From contig JAHZLQ010000068.1 of assembly GCA_022599775.1 (NCBI GenBank), forward strand, positions 186,001 to 250,000: a stretch of 64,000 nt of DNA. Direction: 5' to 3'. Position 1 is the stretch's first letter. Each line of letters starts with the position of its first letter. The notes beneath the pieces were generated by a model. That model was not told the DNA's origin, searched no databases, and worked only from the letters and a program-made list of their open reading frames with translations. Below, piece after piece: positions 59,706-64,000 of the stretch. The translations under genes and the position numbers were made by a program. This stretch comes from Gammaproteobacteria bacterium. Lineage in GTDB: Bacteria > Pseudomonadota > Gammaproteobacteria > Nevskiales > Nevskiaceae.

Positions 59706-61055
59706 TCAGAAGGCGTCGATGGCCTGCGACAGACGTTGCAGCGGCACGATTTCCATATCGAGCTTCGCGGAACGGCGCGGCTGGTTCGCCGCCGGAATCA
59801 GCGCGCGACGAAACCCGTGCTTGGCGGCTTCCTGCAGACGTTCCTCGCCTGCGGCCACCGGACGGATTTCGCCGGCCAGCCCGACCTCGCCAAACACCAC
59901 CGTATCCATCGGCACCGGGCGCCCGCGCAAGCTCGACAGCGCCGCCATCAGCAGCGGCAGATCGGCGGCCGTTTCCTGGATCCGCATGCCACCAACGACA
60001 TTGGCGAACACGTCCTGGTCCGCCAGTGAAATGCCGCCGTGGCGATGCATCACCGCCATCAGCATATTGAGGCGATTGCCTTCCAGACCCAGCGCGACGC
60101 GCCGCGGCTGCGAGCCGTGACTGGTATCGACCAGAGATTGCACCTCCACCAGCAGCGGCCGGCTGCCTTGCCGCGTGACCATGATCACGCTGCCCGGTAC
60201 CGCCTCCTCGTGACGCGACAGGAACAGCGCCGAGGGGTTGGCGACTTCCTTGAGCCCGTCATCGCCCATCGCGAATACGCCGAGTTCATTGACGGCACCA
60301 AAACGATTCTTGACGGCGCGAATGATGCGGAAACGCGAACCCGGGTCATGTTCGAAGTACAGCACCGTGTCGACCATGTGTTCGAGCACGCGCGGACCGG
60401 CGATCGCGCCCTCCTTGGTCACATGGCCGACCAGCACGATCGAACATCCGTGATTCTTGGCAAAGCGCACCAACTGCGCCGAACACTCGCGCAGCTGCGA
60501 CACCGAGCCCGGCGCCGAATCCAGTGAATCTGACGACAGGGTCTGCACCGAATCGATCACCACGAAGCCCGGCGCGTTGACCGCCATCGCCTGCAGGATG
60601 GCCTCGACCCGCGTTTCGGCGAGCACCGGCAGATCCATGCGCGCCAGCCCCAGGCGCCGCGCGCGCAGGCTGACCTGGGATAGCGATTCCTCACCGGTCA
60701 CGTAGAGCGTCGGCAGCCGGCCCTGCACCGCCGCCAGCACCTGCAACAGCAAGGTGGACTTGCCGATACCGGGATCGCCGCCGATCAGACAGACCGCGCC
60801 CGCCACGATGCCACCGCCGAGCACCCGGTCCACCTCCGGCATTCCGGTCGACACGCGCGGTGCGTTTTCGGCGGAAATCGATTCCAGGGTCTGGACTTCG
60901 GGCACCGGCGAGCTTCCGGCATAGCCACCGCGCCGGGTATCGCTGACGCTTTCGACCAGCGTGTTCCATTCGCCGCATTCCGGACACTGACCCGCCCATT
61001 TGGGGGCTGTCGCACCACAGGATTGGCAGACATAAATCGATCGCTGTTTGGCCAT
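59706..61055 (-). CDS. radA: DNA repair protein RadA (Sms)
   Basis: 449 residues. Zinc finger CQSCGATAPKWAGQCPECGEWNTL at the N-terminus; RecA-like ATPase with GGDPGIGKSTLLLQ (Walker A), FVVIDSVQTL (Walker B) and the RadA-specific KNRFGAVNELGVF; C-terminal Lon-protease-like domain with GGISLADQDVFANVVGGMRI, PMDTVVFGEVGLAGEIRPV and AAKHGFRRALIPAAN. A helicase acting in branch migration during recombination. Convergent with the CorB-like gene, six bases apart, so no room for a terminator. Confidence 0.98.
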   Translation of the reverse strand: MAKQRSIYVCQSCGATAPKWAGQCPECGEWNTLVESVSDTRRGGYAGSSPVPEVQTLESISAENAPRVSTGMPEVDRVLGGGIVAGAVCLIGGDPGIGKSTLLLQVLAAVQGRLPTLYVTGEESLSQVSLRARRLGLARMDLPVLAETRVEAILQAMAVNAPGFVVIDSVQTLSSDSLDSAPGSVSQLRECSAQLVRFAKNHGCSIVLVGHVTKEGAIAGPRVLEHMVDTVLYFEHDPGSRFRIIRAVKNRFGAVNELGVFAMGDDGLKEVANPSALFLSRHEEAVPGSVIMVTRQGSRPLLVEVQSLVDTSHGSQPRRVALGLEGNRLNMLMAVMHRHGGISLADQDVFANVVGGMRIQETAADLPLLMAALSSLRGRPVPMDTVVFGEVGLAGEIRPVAAGEERLQEAAKHGFRRALIPAANQPRRSAKLDMEIVPLQRLSQAIDAF

Positions 61056-61136
61056 CGCGGTTCGGGCAGTGTCCTAAGCCGAGGGGAAAGGCCGTAGTAT
61101 GACCTTGATATCGAAAGCGATCGCGGGGGGCTGGTC

Positions 61137-63794
61137 GTGAAGACTTCCATAGGATCCAGGGACTGGGCGGCCGGCCTGGTATTCGCCGTGCTGTTCGTCG
61201 TGCTCGCGTATCTGGTATTCGGACGCGCCTTCCAGACCCTGGAACGCAGCGCCTACGACGTGGGCGTGCAGCTGCGCGACGAGACGCCGAGCGACCGTAT
61301 CGCAATCATCGCGATCGACGACGCCAGCATCGACCGCCTCGGCCGCTGGCCCTGGCCTCGCAACCTCCACGCGGCAATGATCGATCTGCTGCACGGAGGC
61401 GGCGCCAAGGCGATCGGCAACACGGTGTTCTACTTCGAGGATCAGCTCGATCCGGGCCTGGCGGCGCTGCGCGAACTGTCGGCTCAACTTGCCGCCTCGC
61501 CGCTGATCCAGACCGTGCCGTCCGAGATCGAGCAATTCGGCGCGGCGCTGGATGCGCTCGCAGCCGACAACGCGGCTGCCGGCGTGCTCGCTCAGCGCTA
61601 CCACCGCTCGGCGCTGGCCACCGAATACAGCGCCTCGCTGGACCGTTTCGCGGCACGGCTGCTTGAAGCCCAACGCGGCCTTTCGGTGGATGACACACTG
61701 CGACAGTCGCTGTCGAACGCCGGCAACGTCGCACTGGCCCTGCATTTCCGCATCGGCGTTCCGATCGGACGACCCGACGCGCCGCTGCCGGACTACGTCA
61801 GCCGCAACGCGCTGACCCACGTCGTCGACCGGATCGACGCGCGCACGCAGGGCCTGCGGCCGGTTCCGGCGCTGGCGGCCCAGATCCCGGTGGCAGGCAT
61901 CGGGCGCGCCGCCGCGATGATCGGCCACCTCAACACGCTGCCGGACGTCGACGGCGCCATGCGTTTCGAACCCCTGGTGGTGCAGTACTACGACGCCTAC
62001 TACCCGTCACTGTCGCTGGCGATGGCGGCCGCGGCGCTGAACCTGGGGGTGGACGACATCGAGGTCCGGCTCGGCGAGGGCATCGCACTCGGCGGGCTAG
62101 AAATCCCGACACGCTCCGACCTGCAGATGTACACCCACTTCTACGGCGACCAGGGCGGCAGAGCCGCGTTCAAGGTCTATTCGTTCTTCGACGTGTTCAG
62201 TGGCACGGTGCCGGCCAGCCAGTTCCGCGACAAACTGGTGCTGATCGGCGCCACTGCCACCGGCATCGGTGACAGTCTGGCGACGCCGGTCTCGCCGAGC
62301 ATGGCGCCGGTCGAAGCGATGGCGCACACCGTGTCGAGCATCCTGCAGGGCGATTTCTATGTCCGCCCCGAATGGGCGATGTTCGCCGAGATCGGCGCCC
62401 TGCTGGCCGCGGCGCTGTATCTCGCGCTGCTGCTGCCGGCACTGGGGCCGGCCGTGGCCGCCCTGCTGACGAGCCTGCTGGTGGTACTGCTGGTGGGCAC
62501 GCAGCTCTACCTGATGATCGACCTGGGGCTGTGGCTGAAGCTGGTGACGCCCGCCCTGCTGCTGGTGACCGGTCACCTGTTCATGACGGTCAAACGCTTG
62601 CGCATCACCGAAATGCTGAAGTCGCGCACCGAAGTCGAGGGCGCCGAATCCAACCGCATGCTCGGCCTCGCATTCCAGGGCCAGGGCCAGCTGGACATGG
62701 CCTTCGAGAAGTTCCGCCGCGTGCAGCCGGTCGACGACAAGCTGCTGGAGCTGCTCTACAACCTGGCACTGGATTTCGAACGCCGGCGCCAGTTCAACAA
62801 GGCCGAGTCGGTCTATCAGTTCATCGCCGGACAGGACCGCGACTTCCGCGATGTGACGGAGAAGCTGACGCGTGCGCGGCGTCTGTCCGAAACCGTGATC
62901 CTCGGCGGCGGCGCCAGCTCGCACCCCGGCGGCACGATGGTGCTGGACAAGACCGAGCAGATGGAAAAGCCGATGCTGGGGCGCTACCAGGTCGAAAAGG
63001 AACTCGGCAAGGGCGCGATGGGCATCGTCTATCTCGGACGCGACCCCAAGATCGGCCGGCAGGTGGCGATCAAGACCATGGCCCTGTCACAGAACTTCGA
63101 AGAGGACGAGCTCGACGACGCGCGCGCCCGCTTCTTCCGCGAGGCCGAGACCGCCGGGCGGCTCAGCCACCCGAATATCGTCTCGATCTTCGACGCCGGA
63201 GAAGAGCACGACCTGGCGTTCATCGCGATGGAATTCGTCGGCGGTCACGATCTCACGCGCCACACCAAGGCCAATGCCCTGCTGCCGGTCGTCGATGTGC
63301 TGCGCCACATCGCCGACGCGGCCGAAGCGCTGGACTACGCGCATCAGCAGGGGGTGGTTCATCGTGATGTGAAACCGGCGAACTTGATGTTGGTGGAGCG
63401 ATCGAACACCGTAAAGGTCATGGACTTCGGCATCGCCCGCATCACTGACTCAAGCAAGACCAAGACCGGCATGGTGCTGGGCACGCCCAGCTACATGTCG
63501 CCCGAACAACTCGCCGGCAAGAAGGTGGACGGACGTTCGGACCTGTTTTCGCTGGGCGTCACGCTCTATCAGTTGCTGACCGGCGCCCTGCCATTTCAGG
63601 CGGACTCGCTGGCGACGCTGATGTACCGCATCGCCAACGAAACGCCGGCGCCTGCGACCACGCTGCGGCCGGACCTTCCCGCCGGCGTCTCACCGATCCT
63701 GGATCGCGCCATGAGCAAACCGCTTGAACGACGCTACGCGCTCGGCGCCGAATTTTCAGCCGAGCTGCGCGTGCTGCTGCAGACTCTGAGCTGA
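61137..63794 (+). CDS. CHASE2-domain serine/threonine protein kinase
   Basis: 885 residues from a GTG at 61137 (GGGGGG upstream). Transmembrane segment ~9-27 (AAGLVFAVLFVVLAYLVFG); extracytoplasmic CHASE2 sensor ~40-395 (RIAIIAIDDASIDRLGRWPWPRNLHAAMIDLL; GKLVLIGATATGIGD-like DKLVLIGATATGIGDSLATPVS); three transmembrane segments ~415-490; TPR-like helical linker ~500-590; then an N-terminal-lobe-first Hanks kinase ~613-880 with GKGAMG, K646 (VAIKTM), H742-R-D744 (HRDVKPANLML), D763-FG and GTPSYMSPEQLAG. All catalytic residues are intact. Followed by a PP2C phosphatase gene. Confidence 0.96.
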   Translation: MKTSIGSRDWAAGLVFAVLFVVLAYLVFGRAFQTLERSAYDVGVQLRDETPSDRIAIIAIDDASIDRLGRWPWPRNLHAAMIDLLHGGGAKAIGNTVFYFEDQLDPGLAALRELSAQLAASPLIQTVPSEIEQFGAALDALAADNAAAGVLAQRYHRSALATEYSASLDRFAARLLEAQRGLSVDDTLRQSLSNAGNVALALHFRIGVPIGRPDAPLPDYVSRNALTHVVDRIDARTQGLRPVPALAAQIPVAGIGRAAAMIGHLNTLPDVDGAMRFEPLVVQYYDAYYPSLSLAMAAAALNLGVDDIEVRLGEGIALGGLEIPTRSDLQMYTHFYGDQGGRAAFKVYSFFDVFSGTVPASQFRDKLVLIGATATGIGDSLATPVSPSMAPVEAMAHTVSSILQGDFYVRPEWAMFAEIGALLAAALYLALLLPALGPAVAALLTSLLVVLLVGTQLYLMIDLGLWLKLVTPALLLVTGHLFMTVKRLRITEMLKSRTEVEGAESNRMLGLAFQGQGQLDMAFEKFRRVQPVDDKLLELLYNLALDFERRRQFNKAESVYQFIAGQDRDFRDVTEKLTRARRLSETVILGGGASSHPGGTMVLDKTEQMEKPMLGRYQVEKELGKGAMGIVYLGRDPKIGRQVAIKTMALSQNFEEDELDDARARFFREAETAGRLSHPNIVSIFDAGEEHDLAFIAMEFVGGHDLTRHTKANALLPVVDVLRHIADAAEALDYAHQQGVVHRDVKPANLMLVERSNTVKVMDFGIARITDSSKTKTGMVLGTPSYMSPEQLAGKKVDGRSDLFSLGVTLYQLLTGALPFQADSLATLMYRIANETPAPATTLRPDLPAGVSPILDRAMSKPLERRYALGAEFSAELRVLLQTLS

Positions 63795-63810
63795 TCCGGA
63801 CCGGGCCACG

Positions 63811-64000
63811 ATGGCATTACAGGACAAGGTCGCCACCGCGCTGCTGACCCACCCGGGGCGCGTTCGGACCAATAACGAGGACGCGATCGCCGAAGACCCT
63901 CAACTCGGCCTGCTGGTGCTGGCCGACGGCATGGGCGGTTACAACGCCGGCGAAATCGCCAGCGGCATCGCCGTCGCCACGATCCTCGACATCGTCCGGC
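63811..64000 (+). CDS. PP2C-type Ser/Thr phosphatase, N-terminal part (cut by window edge)
   Basis: First 63 residues only: MALQDKVATALLTHPGRVRTNNEDAIAEDP and LLVLADGMGGYNAGEIASG. RxxNED and the metal-binding VLADGMGG motif identify a bacterial PP2C/Stp1-type phosphatase. It begins 16 bases after the kinase stop, so the two form the usual kinase-phosphatase pair. The frame runs off the end of the window. Confidence 0.94.
   Translation, partial: MALQDKVATALLTHPGRVRTNNEDAIAEDPQLGLLVLADGMGGYNAGEIASGIAVATILDIVR

Noticed and set aside
63811..64000. Truncated PP2C phosphatase as a pseudogene
   Set aside because: The frame is open to the last base; truncation is due to the window end.

Overview
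The window is GC-rich, densely coded chromosomal DNA of a gammaproteobacterium. The conserved block corB-like / ypjD-like / ffh / rpsP / rimM / trmD / rplS has the order seen in Escherichia coli and relatives. The mix of cytochrome P450, thiolase, crotonase, LLM flavoenzyme, large TonB-dependent receptors, a MexAB-OprM-type pump and DUF1592/DUF1552 proteins would suit the Nevskiales/Solimonadaceae or a neighbouring group. That placement is inference from gene content, not a search result. I recognised no rRNA, tRNA, CRISPR array, intact insertion sequence or prophage.

Layout. 1-7 kb: start of leuS (cut by the window edge), a Uma2-family gene, leucine dehydrogenase, an acetyl-CoA acetyltransferase-type thiolase, a class V PLP enzyme overlapping a GNAT acetyltransferase, and a secreted chalcone-isomerase-like protein. 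7-16 kb: an aldo/keto reductase remnant, a cytochrome P450, then a TetR repressor divergent from a complete RND pump operon with a 12+12 bp palindromic operator between them. 16-22 kb: small membrane protein, crotonase, Yip1-type protein, ArfB ribosome rescue factor, a DUF2868/DUF3482 membrane protein-GTPase pair, and small genes beside a host-attachment family protein. 22-36 kb: LLM oxidoreductase, two TonB-dependent receptors, DUF2164, fasciclin protein, compact Aquifex-type aconitase, EamA transporter, hybrid histidine kinase, a 50-residue cysteine-rich protein overlapping a DUF389 membrane protein, and a BrkB-type protein. 36-46 kb: a YqjD/YqjE/DUF3618 envelope operon, PAP2 phosphatase, SodC next to an EgtB-EgtD ergothioneine pair, an SBF-type transporter, a REP-like repeat cluster and a glutathione transferase. 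46-64 kb: rplS-trmD-rimM-rpsP, a six-gene redox operon, ffh, a metallo-beta-lactamase-fold hydrolase, YpjD- and CorB-like proteins, radA, and a CHASE2 Ser/Thr kinase followed by the start of a PP2C phosphatase.

The most interesting part is 48343-54981. Six minus-strand genes overlap end to start: a lipoprotein with cytochrome c, CBM2 and DUF1587/1595/1592/1588/1585 domains; a Tat-exported DUF1552 protein; a TlpA-like thioredoxin; a DUF4266 lipoprotein; a DUF3570 beta-barrel candidate; and the FMN transferase ApbE. The block sits between ffh and rpsP, which are adjacent in E. coli. The DUF3570 protein carries an S-G-A-T tetrapeptide like the ApbE target motif. I read the operon as a candidate extracytoplasmic, carbohydrate-associated redox system, possibly flavinylated. 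The operon layout is directly visible; the function is inference.

Other points are three copies of a degenerate hairpin repeat (near 1.5 kb and 45 kb), the internally deleted aldo/keto reductase, a rimM gene without an ATG, and a compact aconitase instead of the usual ~860-890-residue gammaproteobacterial enzymes.
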